From the NCBI RefSeq assembly GCF_003710915.1, contig NZ_RHHR01000014.1, positions 62,001 to 126,000 of the forward strand: 64,000 nucleotides of DNA, written 5' to 3'. Under the pieces are notes generated by a model that searched no databases, had not been told where the DNA came from, and saw nothing but the letters and a program-made list of their open reading frames with translations. A program made the translations under genes and the position numbers. Within the stretch, counting starts at the first letter, position 1, and the number at the start of each line of letters is the position of its first letter. Below, in pieces: positions 30,387 to 39,846 of the stretch. Source of the DNA: Brevibacillus invocatus. Lineage in GTDB: Bacteria; Bacillota; Bacilli; Brevibacillales; Brevibacillaceae.

Positions 30387-30698
30387 TTATTGATCACAGG
30401 GCTGATTCTCCGGTTCCGCTACTACGTGGCGTACAACAGCCGCCAGCTTAATCGGGATGCTGCGGTAGCCAAAGAAGACGGGGGCTACATTGGGATTGCT
30501 GATTCGTCCTGACATAGCCCTGGCTTCTGTCAGCTGTGCAGTGAATTCATAGTAGTTTCTACCCCCGTTTTTTTTCGCGGCCTTGTCGATCGCGACTGCC
30601 ATGACGATAAGACGATCCTGTATCTCCACCCGATCCCAGCAGCCGGACAGCAAGAGAGGCAGGATCAGGAATGAGAAGATGAGCGCATGTGCTTTCAC
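30387..30698 (-). pseudogene. Spore germination protein GerC-type, truncated
   Basis: A GTG start behind AGGAGG overlaps the gerB stop (GTGA), as in intact ger operons. A lipoprotein signal ends in the lipobox LLLSGCWD, then RVEIQDRLIVMAVAIDKA follows, a Ger(x)C-family start. Homology fades after about 60-70 residues, and the frame closes at 103 residues where a full protein has 350-400. The remnant cannot fold as GerC. The 130 bases on its far side hold nothing I recognise. Confidence 0.75.
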
Positions 30699-31339
30699 GT
30701 TGGCTTCCTCCTCGTCTTCCACTTGTATACGAGAATCAGGAGGAGGGGCACCAGACTGATCAGTGTCGCCCCAAGCCAGCTTGTCCATTTGTTCCATTCG
30801 ACCACTTCCAAAATATTGCGTGGGAGTACCGCAATCAGAAAGACGACAGGAACAAACAGAAGGGAGATAACGCGATGCTCTTGCAGCTTGAGCAGCTGGG
30901 AAGTGATGAGACTGGCACAGTAGTGGAACATGACTATTGTGGTGACGGCAAATGGCACCCAGACCATCATCATGATGGAATCCAGTCTTTCGAGAAAAGC
31001 GCCAGGCACTTCGATGTTCTTGATAATGGACAATGTCGGGTATTCGTTCAGTACAACTTCGGATGATCCCATTACGGCGATGCTGAGTACCGTCAGCACC
31101 GTGTAGAGGACGACGGTGGTCCCAATCGCAAGGAGAGAGGCTTTTAGAGCCTGTGTAGGCTTTTCCATAAAGGGCTGAATAAACAGCAGGATTTCAAATC
31201 CCAGCAAGGAAAAGAACACGGTTGGAAAGGCATGAAGGACAGGCAGTATGCCATCGCCAAGCACGGGAAGCACCCGGCCAAAATCTGTTTCCCGAAAGAT
31301 TTGTGTCAGGACGATGAGAAGCAGAAGCAAGGTAGCGGG
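30695..31339 (-). pseudogene. Spore germination protein GerB-type permease, 5' deleted
   Basis: Only the C-terminal 215 or so residues of a GerAB/YndE-like amino-acid permease remain: LIVLTQIFRETDFGRVLPV, FFSLLGFEILLFIQPF, five or more helices and a basic end. The first four helices are missing, and the frame runs on upstream into unrelated sequence (to base 31501). gerA is absent. Together with the gerC piece this is the wreck of a germinant-receptor operon. Confidence 0.78.
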
Positions 31340-31440
31340 CTGAATGACTTCATTAAACCTGGAGAAGGAATATTGGTATTGTCTTACATGAACAAGAAAA
31401 CATTCATTGTAAATTTCTGTAAAATCAAAAACTGGCAAAA

Positions 31441-31466
31441 CGCAACCTTTTCCGACCTCATTCGTA
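31441..31466 (+). promoter_or_regulatory. Sigma-W promoter of yuaF-floT
   Basis: GCAAC followed by CTTTT and CGTA sixteen bases after the AAC matches the sigma-W pattern GAAAC-N16-CGTA with one change. In B. subtilis yuaF-floT is a sigma-W operon. The leader is about 30 bases. Confidence 0.7.
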
Positions 31467-31501
31467 TGAAAAATAGAGGCAAGTATGGAAAGGGGTGACA
31501 A

Positions 31502-32041
31502 ATGATGGGCGCGTTGGAAACCGTGTTTCTTGTCTGCCTGGTCGCAGGCCTCGTCTATGCGCTGGTGACTCTACTCTTGGGTGATGCGATTTCGGATATG
31601 CTGGGTGAACTCCATCTTCCTATTTTTCAGCCGATCTTGCTCGTGAGTGGAATAACGGCATTTGGTGGTTCCGGCTTTTTGCTGACTCGTCTGACGGATT
31701 TGCCTATGGCTGCGGTATTGATCATCGCCATATTCATAGGCATTTCGCTGGCGATGGCGGCCTACTTTCTGTGGGTCAAACCGATGAACAAGGCCGAGAC
31801 TTCTACGGGTTATTCCATGAATCAGCTGCCTGGAAAAATCGGTGAAGTGGGAACGACCATCCCCGCGCAAGGACTGGGTGAAGTGCTAGTCAGCATGGTC
31901 AGCGGAACGACTTACCATATGGCGGCAAGCGTAGACGGGGAACAGATCCCTGCAGGTATGCGTGTCGTAGTCGTGGAAGTGCGTGATCACGTGCTTTACG
32001 TTACCCCTTTCCCGGACAATTATGAAAAAGGAGATGAATAA
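31502..32041 (+). CDS. yuaF: NfeD-like membrane protein YuaF
   Basis: This 179-residue protein has three predicted helices (residues 5-28, 40-62, 68-92) followed by a soluble OB-fold region with LPGKIGEVGTTIPAQGLGEV. NfeD-type proteins work beside flotillins in membrane microdomains. GAAAGGGGTGA precedes two adjacent ATG codons. It lies three bases from floT in one operon. Confidence 0.9.
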   Translation: MMGALETVFLVCLVAGLVYALVTLLLGDAISDMLGELHLPIFQPILLVSGITAFGGSGFLLTRLTDLPMAAVLIIAIFIGISLAMAAYFLWVKPMNKAETSTGYSMNQLPGKIGEVGTTIPAQGLGEVLVSMVSGTTYHMAASVDGEQIPAGMRVVVVEVRDHVLYVTPFPDNYEKGDE

Positions 32042-32044
32042 AAA

Positions 32045-33586
32045 ATGGATTTGTTATTCGGGTCACCTGTGCTCATGGTTGTTACTCTAATCGTCGTCGT
32101 ATTTGTGGTATTGGGTCTTGCATTCTGGGCTCGCTACAAGACTGTAGGTGCAGACGAGGCCATGATCGTAACGGGAAGCTATCTGGGCAGCAAAAACGTG
32201 CTGTCTGATGATTCGGGCCGCAAAATGAAAATCGTTAGAGGTGGCGGTGCTTTTATTCTGCCCATTTTTCAACAGGCTAATTTTCTAAGTCTTCTGTCTC
32301 ATAAGCTGGATGTTTCAACACCTGAGGTCTATACCGAGCAAGGTGTTCCGGTCATGGCTGACGGGGTCGCCATTATTAAAGTTGGCGGGTCGATCGAAGA
32401 TATTGCCACCGCAGCTGAACAGTTTATGGGCAAAACGGATGAAGCGCTGAAAACAGAAGCTCAGGAGGTTCTCGAAGGGTATCTGAGAGCCATTCTGGGA
32501 AGTATGACCGTCGAGGAAATCTACAAGAACCGGGAGCGATTTGCCCAAGAGGTTCAAAGTGTAGCGACGAAAGACCTGAAAAAGATGGGGTTGTCCGTCG
32601 TCAGCTTTACGATCAAGGATGTGCGTGATAAAAATGGCTACCTCGCTGCACTGGGGATTCCACAAATCGCGGCAGTAAAGCGTGATGCGACGATTTCTCA
32701 AGCGGATGCCGACAAAGAAGCACGGATCAAGCAGGCACAGGCAGAGGAAGAAGCACGCAAGGCAGAGGTTTTGAAAGAGACGAACATCGCGGAAGCAGAG
32801 AAGGAAAAAGAACTGAAGGTTGCGGCTTTCAGACAGGAACAGGACAAAGCGCGAGCAAGTGCTGACCAAGCCTATAAATTGCAAGAAGCTGTAGCCAAGC
32901 AACAGGTTACAGAAGAGGAAATGAAGGTAGAGCTGGTCCGCAAGCAAAAAGAGATCGAGCTGGAGGAAAAGGAAATTCTCCGCCGCGAAAAGCAATACGA
33001 CGCAGAAGTCAAGAAAAAAGCCGATGCGGATCGCTATTCGGTAGAGCAATCGGCTGAAGCGGAAAAAGCGAAGAAATTGCGCGAAGCAGACGCCGTCAGC
33101 TATCGCATCGAGGCTGAAGCCAAGGCGATGGCAGAACAGAAGCGACTCGAAGGTTTGGCGATTGCCGAAGCCGAGCGGGCAAAGGGTGCCGCGGAGGCAG
33201 AAGTAACCAAATTGAAGCTGGAAGCCGAAGCGGAAGGGAAGGAAAAGCTGGCAGAGGCTTTCGAAAAGTTCGGTCAGGCTGCAGTATTGGATATCGTCTC
33301 CAAAATGTTGCCGGAATTAGCAGAAAAGATCGCCGAGCCGATGAAGGCAATCGACAAGGTCACGATCGTCGATGCGGGCGGCGGACAAGGCGATGGTGTC
33401 AATCGCCTCAGCGGCAACGTAACCAAACTGATGGCGCAGCTGCCTGAAATGCTCAAAGACGTATCCGGGTTGGATATGAACAAGATGATCAGCGACTTTA
33501 TGCAAAAGAAACCTTCGCACGCTGTACAGAAAACCGATGCGGCTCCCGAAGCGCAAACAACGGAATCAGCAGAGAAAACAGAATAG
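32045..33586 (+). CDS. floT: Flotillin-like protein FloT/YuaG
   Basis: This 513-residue protein has one N-terminal membrane hairpin, an SPFH/PHB domain (residues 35-210) and a long Ala/Glu/Lys coiled coil rich in EAE and AEA repeats (210-420), ending in a hydrophilic tail. FloT organises lipid microdomains and helps the cell meet envelope stress. AAAGGAG lies before the ATG. The length agrees with B. subtilis FloT. Confidence 0.95.
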   Translation: MDLLFGSPVLMVVTLIVVVFVVLGLAFWARYKTVGADEAMIVTGSYLGSKNVLSDDSGRKMKIVRGGGAFILPIFQQANFLSLLSHKLDVSTPEVYTEQGVPVMADGVAIIKVGGSIEDIATAAEQFMGKTDEALKTEAQEVLEGYLRAILGSMTVEEIYKNRERFAQEVQSVATKDLKKMGLSVVSFTIKDVRDKNGYLAALGIPQIAAVKRDATISQADADKEARIKQAQAEEEARKAEVLKETNIAEAEKEKELKVAAFRQEQDKARASADQAYKLQEAVAKQQVTEEEMKVELVRKQKEIELEEKEILRREKQYDAEVKKKADADRYSVEQSAEAEKAKKLREADAVSYRIEAEAKAMAEQKRLEGLAIAEAERAKGAAEAEVTKLKLEAEAEGKEKLAEAFEKFGQAAVLDIVSKMLPELAEKIAEPMKAIDKVTIVDAGGGQGDGVNRLSGNVTKLMAQLPEMLKDVSGLDMNKMISDFMQKKPSHAVQKTDAAPEAQTTESAEKTE

Positions 33587-33594
33587 ATCTGATG

Positions 33595-33623
33595 AAATCC
33601 CCTTCTGTATGAAGGGGATTTTT
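33595..33623 (+). terminator. Rho-independent terminator after floT
   Basis: AAATCCCCTT and AAGGGGATTT pair perfectly around a 7-base loop and run into T. Confidence 0.9.
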
Positions 33624-33628
33624 GTTCT

Positions 33629-33729
33629 ACTATCGGAAAGTTTAAGTGCGCTAAAGCGCTAAAAAGATTAGCGGAAGATAGTATAAGTGCAACTAAGGCT
33701 CCGCCAAAAGCTTGGCGTAGCCAAGTTTT
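33629..33729. repeat. Nested inverted-repeat element, possible dispersed intergenic repeat
   Basis: ACTATC and GATAGT enclose CGCTAA and TTAGCG and two direct copies of GCGCTAAA. A strong hairpin AAAAGCTTGGC/GCCAAGTTTT closes the element at 33706-33729, flanked by A and T runs, and can act as a terminator for the minus-strand gene. No second copy is seen in this window. Confidence 0.5.
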
Positions 33730-33753
33730 CTAATGTAAAAACGCTGGGATTGC

Positions 33754-34503
33754 TTAATCCATGCCTACCTGTTTGATTTGGTTGCGATACTTCATCAGCT
33801 CACTTACCGTGACAAACTGATACCCTCGTTTTTGCAGCTCAGGCATGATCTCCCGCAGGGCATCTACAGTTTGCTTGCGGTTCCCACCGTAGTCATGAAA
33901 GAGAACGATATCGCCGTTTCTTGCGTTGTTCAATACCTTGTTCGTGATCTTTTTCACGCCTGGATCGCTCCAGTCACGCGTATCCTGATGCCAGGACCAC
34001 ATGACGACCAAAAAACCAGCGTCTTTGGCGACATGGACGAGTGATTCGTTGTAGACTCCTCCCGGTGGCCGAAACAGATGTGGGCGCAACCCAGTATGCT
34101 TGTAAATTTCTTCTTGGGTAGCCAGGACTTCCTCGCGCAGATTGGCTGGGGAGATTCTGCGCACATCTGGATGAGTATACGTGTGATTTGCCAGCTCATG
34201 CTGTTGCTCCATCAATAGGCGTACAACTTGTGGATGGGCCTTCACGCGTGAACCGACGACAAAAAAAGTCGCCTTGGCATTGTACTCCTTGAGCAACTCT
34301 GCAATCTGAGTCGTATACCGAGGGTCCGGGCCATCATCAAAGGTAAGGGCGATTACTTTACTCTTGGTCGGTACCTCCCAGACGATTTCACCACGCGTCT
34401 CGTAGTACTCACGTTCCTTCTCCTTGGCAAGTACGGACCCCGTCTGATCAGGGAACAGGAGGGTGATTCCGACAATCAGACACCACGTGATCATTTTGTT
34501 CAT
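33754..34503 (-). CDS. Polysaccharide deacetylase (NodB domain), secreted
   Basis: This 249-residue protein has a signal segment (residues 3-25) and a NodB domain with LTFDDGPDPRY, the zinc motif ANHTYTHPDV, RPPGGVYN, and DIVLFHDYGGNRKQTVDAL. It shares the C-terminal pattern of the enzyme at 9.2 kb but is only moderately alike. AAGGAGTG stands before the chosen ATG. It should remove acetyl groups from cell-wall glycan. Confidence 0.88.
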   Translation of the reverse strand: MNKMITWCLIVGITLLFPDQTGSVLAKEKEREYYETRGEIVWEVPTKSKVIALTFDDGPDPRYTTQIAELLKEYNAKATFFVVGSRVKAHPQVVRLLMEQQHELANHTYTHPDVRRISPANLREEVLATQEEIYKHTGLRPHLFRPPGGVYNESLVHVAKDAGFLVVMWSWHQDTRDWSDPGVKKITNKVLNNARNGDIVLFHDYGGNRKQTVDALREIMPELQKRGYQFVTVSELMKYRNQIKQVGMD

Positions 34504-34679
34504 GGTTTTCACTCCTTGCGCCATGTGCGACATCATGAAGGGGAACTATGCACTGTTACTATGTGCAAACTGGATTTGAATATGTGGAACAATAGGGACG
34601 GAACCGATCTGGAATGATTTGCATGTCGGTGCGTGATAATGATGAAACCGGGTTAAATGCGGTTATTTTTATGTCCGTT

Positions 34680-34704
34680 CCAAAAAGACACTTGTGCTTT
34701 TTGG
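34680..34704 (+). other. Hairpin in the lysC leader
   Basis: CCAAAAAG-CAC and GTG-CTTTTTGG pair with one bulge. It is followed directly by GGAGG instead of a T run, about 85 bases before the aspartokinase gene. I saw neither a lysine riboswitch nor a T-box pattern in the leader. Confidence 0.4.
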
Positions 34705-34790
34705 GAGGATACCGTAATCTAATAACATGTTTGTCTGGAGAAAAGATGAGAAACCCAGGCAGAAGCTAGAGACAGATGGAGGAGTCGGAG

Positions 34791-36197
34791 ATGAAGGTTG
34801 CCAAATTCGGAGGGACTTCGCTGGCCAATGCGGAGCAGATCAAAAAAGTATGCAACATCATCAGGGCAGACAAGGACAGACGTCTTGTTGTCGTTTCTGC
34901 CCCTGGTAAACGATACAAGGATGACAAGAAAGTAACGGATTTGTTAATCAGCTATGCCGAGGCATTCCTGAAAAATGGAGTGGCTCAGCAAGAAAAACAG
35001 GCGGTTTTCGAGCGCTATCAAGAGATTGTACAGGAACTGGGACTTTCGAGTGAGGTCGGTCAACAGATTGAAGCCGAGCTGGAGGAAGTACTTAGCAATC
35101 GGGCGGGACTGTCATCGGAGCGTTTTGTCGATGCGGTAAAAGCGGCGGGCGAGGATAATAGCGCCAAGGTTGTCGCTCACTACCTGCGCTCCTTGGGAGA
35201 GGATGCGCATTACGTCAATCCGCGTGAAGCAGGAATGCTCGTAACAGACGAGGCGGGAAATGCTCACGTGCTGCCTGCCGCTTACGAAAAGCTTAAACAG
35301 CTTCGGGACAGACAGGGAATCATCATCTTTCCCGGATTCTTCGGCTACTCGGAAGCGGGTGAGCTGGTCACGTTTTCCCGCGGTGGATCGGATATTACCG
35401 GCTCCATTCTCGCTGCTGCTGTAAAAGCATCTGTATACGAAAACTTTACCGATGTGGACTCCGTTTATGTGGTCAATCCAAATCTGGTAGAAAACCCTGT
35501 GGAAATCAAGGTGATCACATACCGTGAGATGCGCGAGCTTTCGTATTCCGGGTTTAGCGTTTTTCATGAAGAAGCGCTGATCCCTGCGTATCAGGCGGAA
35601 ATTCCGGTATGCATCAAAAATACAAATAACCCGTCTGCTCCGGGCACGATGATTGTGTCGGAGAGGGAGCCTTCAGCCAACCGGGTATCCGGTGTTGCCA
35701 GCGACAGCGGATTTTGCAGCATTTACGTCAGCAAGTACCTGATGAACAAGGAAATCGGCTTCGGACGCAAGCTGCTGCAAATCCTGGAGGAAGAAGGGCT
35801 GTCCTACGAGCATACGCCATCTGGTATTGACAACATTTCGGTCATTTTGCGTGAACGGGATCTGACGCCTGCCAAGGAAGCTCGCATCGTAGAACGCATC
35901 AAGACTGAGCTTCAGGTAGACGACATCGCGGTACAGCATGATCTCGCACTGGTCATGATTGTGGGCGAAGGCATGCGTCAATCGGTTGGCACTTCTGCTC
36001 GCGCGACAGCAGCCTTGGCCGCAGCAGAAATCAACCTGGACATGATCAACCAGGGCTCCTCGGAAGTGAGCATGATGTTCGGCGTAAAGGCATCTGATGC
36101 TGATCGCGCCGTGATTGCGCTGTATCAAGCCTTTTTTGTCCAGGATGAAGTAGAGCTCGCCAAACAAGATCGTCACATGACATCGATGATGCGATAA
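34791..36197 (+). CDS. Aspartate kinase (YclM/LysC type III)
   Basis: This 468-residue enzyme phosphorylates aspartate, the first step to lysine, threonine and methionine. Seen are KFGGTSLANAEQ at the N-terminus, the kinase motif FSRGGSDITGSI, the VDSVYVVNP substrate loop, and two C-terminal ACT domains from residue 300. The long form with SAPGKR resembles B. subtilis YclM. GGAGGAG lies 6 bases before the ATG. The last 25 bases overlap the convergent JAMM gene. Confidence 0.93.
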   Translation: MKVAKFGGTSLANAEQIKKVCNIIRADKDRRLVVVSAPGKRYKDDKKVTDLLISYAEAFLKNGVAQQEKQAVFERYQEIVQELGLSSEVGQQIEAELEEVLSNRAGLSSERFVDAVKAAGEDNSAKVVAHYLRSLGEDAHYVNPREAGMLVTDEAGNAHVLPAAYEKLKQLRDRQGIIIFPGFFGYSEAGELVTFSRGGSDITGSILAAAVKASVYENFTDVDSVYVVNPNLVENPVEIKVITYREMRELSYSGFSVFHEEALIPAYQAEIPVCIKNTNNPSAPGTMIVSEREPSANRVSGVASDSGFCSIYVSKYLMNKEIGFGRKLLQILEEEGLSYEHTPSGIDNISVILRERDLTPAKEARIVERIKTELQVDDIAVQHDLALVMIVGEGMRQSVGTSARATAALAAAEINLDMINQGSSEVSMMFGVKASDADRAVIALYQAFFVQDEVELAKQDRHMTSMMR

Positions 36198-36625
36198 GCG
36201 CGTTCGACAAATGATCCGTTCTGCCATTGATAGACCCGCCACGAAGGAGTGGCGGGTGTTTCCATTCCGACGATCCAGTAGCTCAGAGCGGGATAGTGCC
36301 ATCCAGCGGCGTCGCGTCGGGAAGGGATAGGCGGGGCATGTGGATGTGTGTGAAGCACGCCGAGCCACTGCTGATTGGACTCGCGTATGCTTTGCAGAGC
36401 CTGGATAAAGCTGGGACCATCCCAGCCAAAAGTATGCATGTCCCGAGTGGATGTGGGCATTGCGATATGATGGGTGATCGTGGCCTCTTGGCCGCAAAGC
36501 AGGGCTGAATATTCGTACGGCAAGGCCTCTTGCGCTTCCTTCAAGAGGTTTTTGGCTACTTTCCGGTCAAGGGATAGTTTGGTATTCTTAAACGCAAAGG
36601 GTTCACCCAACAGTTCGATGTTCAT
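36173..36625 (-). CDS. JAMM/Mov34-type metalloprotease-like protein
   Basis: This 150-residue protein has the zinc motif HTHPHAPPIPSRRD, which fits His-x-His-x7-Ser-x2-Asp of JAMM proteases. The upstream acidic residue is probably in the strand before it (LPYEYSALLCG). Bacterial members cleave C-terminal tails, as in cysteine or siderophore sulfur carriers, but no ubiquitin-like partner gene is near. GGAGG precedes the ATG. It is divergent from the DUF72 gene. Confidence 0.75.
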   Translation of the reverse strand: MNIELLGEPFAFKNTKLSLDRKVAKNLLKEAQEALPYEYSALLCGQEATITHHIAMPTSTRDMHTFGWDGPSFIQALQSIRESNQQWLGVLHTHPHAPPIPSRRDAAGWHYPALSYWIVGMETPATPSWRVYQWQNGSFVERAYRIIDVM

Positions 36626-36681
36626 GGTGGTCCTCCGTAAGTACGTGATCAATTTAAAGGTTGAACGGGGGGATGGTGCGG

Positions 36682-37533
36682 ATGAGTACGATTCAGATAG
36701 GTGTTTGTGGCTGGGGAGATCATGACGATTTGTACACCCAGGGCGTGCGCAGTCGGGACAAGCTCTCCGTATATGCCAGCCACTTTCCAATCGTGGAGCT
36801 GGACAGTTCCTTTTACGCTATTTTACCACAACGAAATTATGAAACATGGGTCAAGGAAACGCCTGATCGTTTTGGCTTCATTGTGAAGCCGTACCAGGGG
36901 ATGACCGGACATACGAGATCGGATGCAGGAATGGATCGCCAGGCGATGTTTCGCCAGTTTGAGGAAAGCATTCAGCCGCTCGTGAATGCGGGCAAACTAA
37001 AGACACTTCTTTTTCAATTCCCGCCCTGGTTTGATTGTACCAGAGAGAATGTTCAATACGTGCAGGCTTGTCGCCAGGAGATGGCTGACTATCCCTTTGC
37101 TGTGGAGTTCCGGCATCAGAGCTGGTTTGAAGAACGCTACCGTGAGCGGACGCTCGATTTCTTGAAGACGCTTGAGGCCACCCATGTCCTGTGCGACGAG
37201 CCCCAGGTCGGTCGCGGCTCTGTACCGATCGTGGTCGGGGTGACTCAACCTGCGCTGGCGCTGGTACGCTTTCACGGACGCAACAACTCCGGCTGGCGTG
37301 ATCAAGGGGAAGGGCAAAACTGGCGGGATGTCCGCTATTTGTACCGATACAGTGAAGAAGAACTGCGGGATTGGGTGCCGCATATTCAAACGATCGCAAA
37401 TGAGGCGGAAGAAGTGTGCATCTTGTTCAACAACAACTCGGGTGGGGATGCGGTAACCAACGCCAAGCAGTTTAGTAACATGCTGGGGCTTGAGCCGAGC
37501 GGGTTGAATCCCAGACAGATGGAACTGTTTTAG
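36682..37533 (+). CDS. yunF: DUF72 family protein (YunF-like)
   Basis: This 283-residue protein has IGVCGWGD at the start, ELDSSFYAI, FGFIVKPYQGMTGH, VEFRHQSWF and FHGRNNSGW, typical of the YecE/DUF72 TIM-barrel family of unknown function. It begins the yunFEDC series whose order matches B. subtilis. An alternative ATG lies three codons upstream. It is followed 20 bases later by the TSUP gene. Confidence 0.85.
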   Translation: MSTIQIGVCGWGDHDDLYTQGVRSRDKLSVYASHFPIVELDSSFYAILPQRNYETWVKETPDRFGFIVKPYQGMTGHTRSDAGMDRQAMFRQFEESIQPLVNAGKLKTLLFQFPPWFDCTRENVQYVQACRQEMADYPFAVEFRHQSWFEERYRERTLDFLKTLEATHVLCDEPQVGRGSVPIVVGVTQPALALVRFHGRNNSGWRDQGEGQNWRDVRYLYRYSEEELRDWVPHIQTIANEAEEVCILFNNNSGGDAVTNAKQFSNMLGLEPSGLNPRQMELF

Positions 37534-37553
37534 ATAAAGAAAGAAGGGGAGCT

Positions 37554-38378
37554 ATGTTTGTTGCTATTGCTGTACTATTTCTGTTCATTGGTGTCGCTGC
37601 AGGTGTCGTAGGGAGTATCGCCGGACTGGGTGGCGGGATTTTCTTCGTCCCTGCGTTACTGTTTTTTGCCAATTTGTACATGCCAGGCTCGATGACTCCA
37701 CAGGTTGCAGCCGCTACATCCCTTGTGGTCATTGCGGTAACTGCCCTGTCATCGTCCATTTCTTACATCAAGCAGAAAAAAGTGGATATGCAGAGTGCCT
37801 TGCTTTTTTTTATCGGAAGCGCTCCCGGTGCTATCGTAGGTGTTTACCTTAATACATTACTAGAAACGACCCAATTTACACTTCTCTTCGGCTTGTTTCA
37901 GCTTAGTATGTTCGTTTTGCTGATGGTGAAGGACAAAATCCAGCCACGTCAGTTGAATTGGGATGTGAAGCGTCATTTCATCGACAATGAAGGCAAGGAA
38001 TACGAATATGGATACAGCCGCTGGATGGCGATTCTTGTCGCCTTTTTTGTCGGCATCACGTCTTCCTTGTTCGGTGTGGGAGGCGGTGTGCTGATGGTGC
38101 CAGCCATGATCATCCTGTTCCGTTTTCCACCTCACATTGCTGCTGCCACTTCCATGCTGGTCATCTTGTTTTCGGCTGTCGTAGGCTCGGTCACGAATGT
38201 CTGGCATGATCATGTGAGCTGGATGTATGCGGCGATGCTGGCGCCAGGCGCATGGGCTGGCGGCAAGATGGGAGCTTTTGCGGCAAGCAGGATGAAAGGC
38301 AAGACGATCGTGCTGTTGCTTCGGGTTCTTATTCTGGGGATTGCGATACAAATGATTGGAGAGACCGTGCTCGGATAA
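37554..38378 (+). CDS. yunE: TSUP (TauE/SafE) family membrane protein (YunE-like)
   Basis: This 274-residue membrane protein has about eight helices in two repeats marked by GSIAGLGGGIFFVPALLFF and FGVGGGVLMVPAMII. These repeats are typical of putative sulfite/sulfonate exporters. The length equals YunE of B. subtilis. AGAAGGGGAG lies before the ATG. Confidence 0.88.
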   Translation: MFVAIAVLFLFIGVAAGVVGSIAGLGGGIFFVPALLFFANLYMPGSMTPQVAAATSLVVIAVTALSSSISYIKQKKVDMQSALLFFIGSAPGAIVGVYLNTLLETTQFTLLFGLFQLSMFVLLMVKDKIQPRQLNWDVKRHFIDNEGKEYEYGYSRWMAILVAFFVGITSSLFGVGGGVLMVPAMIILFRFPPHIAAATSMLVILFSAVVGSVTNVWHDHVSWMYAAMLAPGAWAGGKMGAFAASRMKGKTIVLLLRVLILGIAIQMIGETVLG

Positions 38379-38406
38379 TCTCCGGGAAAGAGAGGGAGGG
38401 GAGATC

Positions 38407-39846
38407 GTGGCGGACACCTGTACCTTGCATATGCTGCATACCAATGATTTGCACAGTCATTTTGCGAGTATGCCCCGTATCGCCACCTGTCTTCGCACGC
38501 ATCGGAAGGATTGGGAGCAGCGGGATGAGCGCGTGCTGACCCTCGACATCGGCGATCATCTGGACCGGATGAGCATGATCACAGAAGCGAGCTTTGGCAA
38601 AGTCAATGTGGAGATCATGAACCGGAGCGGCTATCAGTATGCGACCATCGGAAACAACGAAGGCATCACGTTGACAAAGTCCAAGCTGGATGACCTGTAT
38701 GAAGCAGCCGCTTTTACGGTGATTGCAGGCAATTTGCTGGAGGGCGCGGACGACACTGTGCCCAAGTGGGCTGTTCCTTACGCGATTCATCAATGGTCCG
38801 ATCTGCGGGTAGCCTTGCTCGCAATGACGATTCCCTATCCGCACTCCTACAAAAGCATGGGCTGGGAGATCAGGGAGGTATTGCCGTTGCTTGTCGAGCA
38901 AGTCGCTGCTTTGCGCTCGCAGGCTGATATTATTGTGTTGATGTCCCATCTTGGCTATCAGGAGGATTGTCGCCTGGCAGAACAGGTAGATGGGCTGGAT
39001 GTGATATTGGGTGCACATACCCATCACCTCTTGGAGCACGGTGTACGGGTAGGAAATACCTTGATTGCACAGACAGGGCGCTTCGGACAATACGTCGGCC
39101 ATGTACGGTTGGTCTGGGACAGGACGGCCGGACAGATCACCGAAGCTGAAGCAGAGGTATTGGCTTCCGAAAAGTATCAGCAGGCAGAGGATATCGTTGC
39201 CGTCATTCAAAGGGAAGAGAAGAAGGCGGAAGAGCTGCTTTCCCGACCGCTGACCGTGCTTGGAACAGATTTGTTGATGAATTGGGAACAAGAGACGCCG
39301 TTCGCTTCTTTCCTTGCTGCCAGTATCCGCGAGAAGACGGGAGCCGAGATCGGGCTGGCCAATGGCGGACTCCTGCTCTCTGATCTCCACCACGGCAGCG
39401 TAACGTCAGCAGATCTCTTGCGTTGTGTGCCCCACCCGTTGAATCTGTGTGCTGTCACCTTGACGGGCGAGCAGCTCGGTCAAATTCTGGAACAGGCGAT
39501 CCAGCCCGAGATCGTCAGGAAGAGGCTGTACGGTTGTGGATTCCGTGGACAGATCGAGGGCTGGATGGGTGTGGACGGCTTGCAGATCCAGTACCTCCCA
39601 GCCGAGCGGCCGAGCATCGTGTCCATTGAAGTGAACGGTCAGCCACTGGTGAGTAATCAGGAATATCGGGTCGGCACAGTGGATATGTTCATGTACAATC
39701 GACTGTTTCCAACACTTTTACAGGGAAGCGATATCCGCTTTTTCCTGCCTGCCATGCTCCGCGAGATTCTGGCAGAGACACTCTGCAATGAGCAAATGCT
39801 GCTTGGCGCGTTTTCACCCAGATGGATTCCGGTCGAGGCTGGCTGA
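38407..39846 (+). CDS. yunD: 5'-nucleotidase/metallophosphoesterase (YunD-like)
   Basis: This 479-residue protein has a calcineurin-like domain with HTNDLHSHF, DIGDHLD, IGNNEG, MSHLGYQED and GAHTHHLLEHG, which are the metal ligands, followed by a 5'-nucleotidase C-terminal domain from residue 300. There is no signal peptide, so it acts in the cytoplasm, probably on nucleotide-type phosphates. The GTG start follows GGGAGGGGAG. It is in operon with yunF, yunE and yunC. Confidence 0.88.
   Translation: MADTCTLHMLHTNDLHSHFASMPRIATCLRTHRKDWEQRDERVLTLDIGDHLDRMSMITEASFGKVNVEIMNRSGYQYATIGNNEGITLTKSKLDDLYEAAAFTVIAGNLLEGADDTVPKWAVPYAIHQWSDLRVALLAMTIPYPHSYKSMGWEIREVLPLLVEQVAALRSQADIIVLMSHLGYQEDCRLAEQVDGLDVILGAHTHHLLEHGVRVGNTLIAQTGRFGQYVGHVRLVWDRTAGQITEAEAEVLASEKYQQAEDIVAVIQREEKKAEELLSRPLTVLGTDLLMNWEQETPFASFLAASIREKTGAEIGLANGGLLLSDLHHGSVTSADLLRCVPHPLNLCAVTLTGEQLGQILEQAIQPEIVRKRLYGCGFRGQIEGWMGVDGLQIQYLPAERPSIVSIEVNGQPLVSNQEYRVGTVDMFMYNRLFPTLLQGSDIRFFLPAMLREILAETLCNEQMLLGAFSPRWIPVEAG

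Noticed and set aside
30303-30512. Plus-strand frame of 69 codons with a hydrophobic start, before the gerC remnant
   Set aside because: The second half is the antisense of gerC and the ribosome site is poor; it is probably chance.
34537-34790. Possible lysine riboswitch or T-box before the aspartokinase
   Set aside because: No T-box sequence, no lysine aptamer pattern and no terminator-antiterminator pair was seen.
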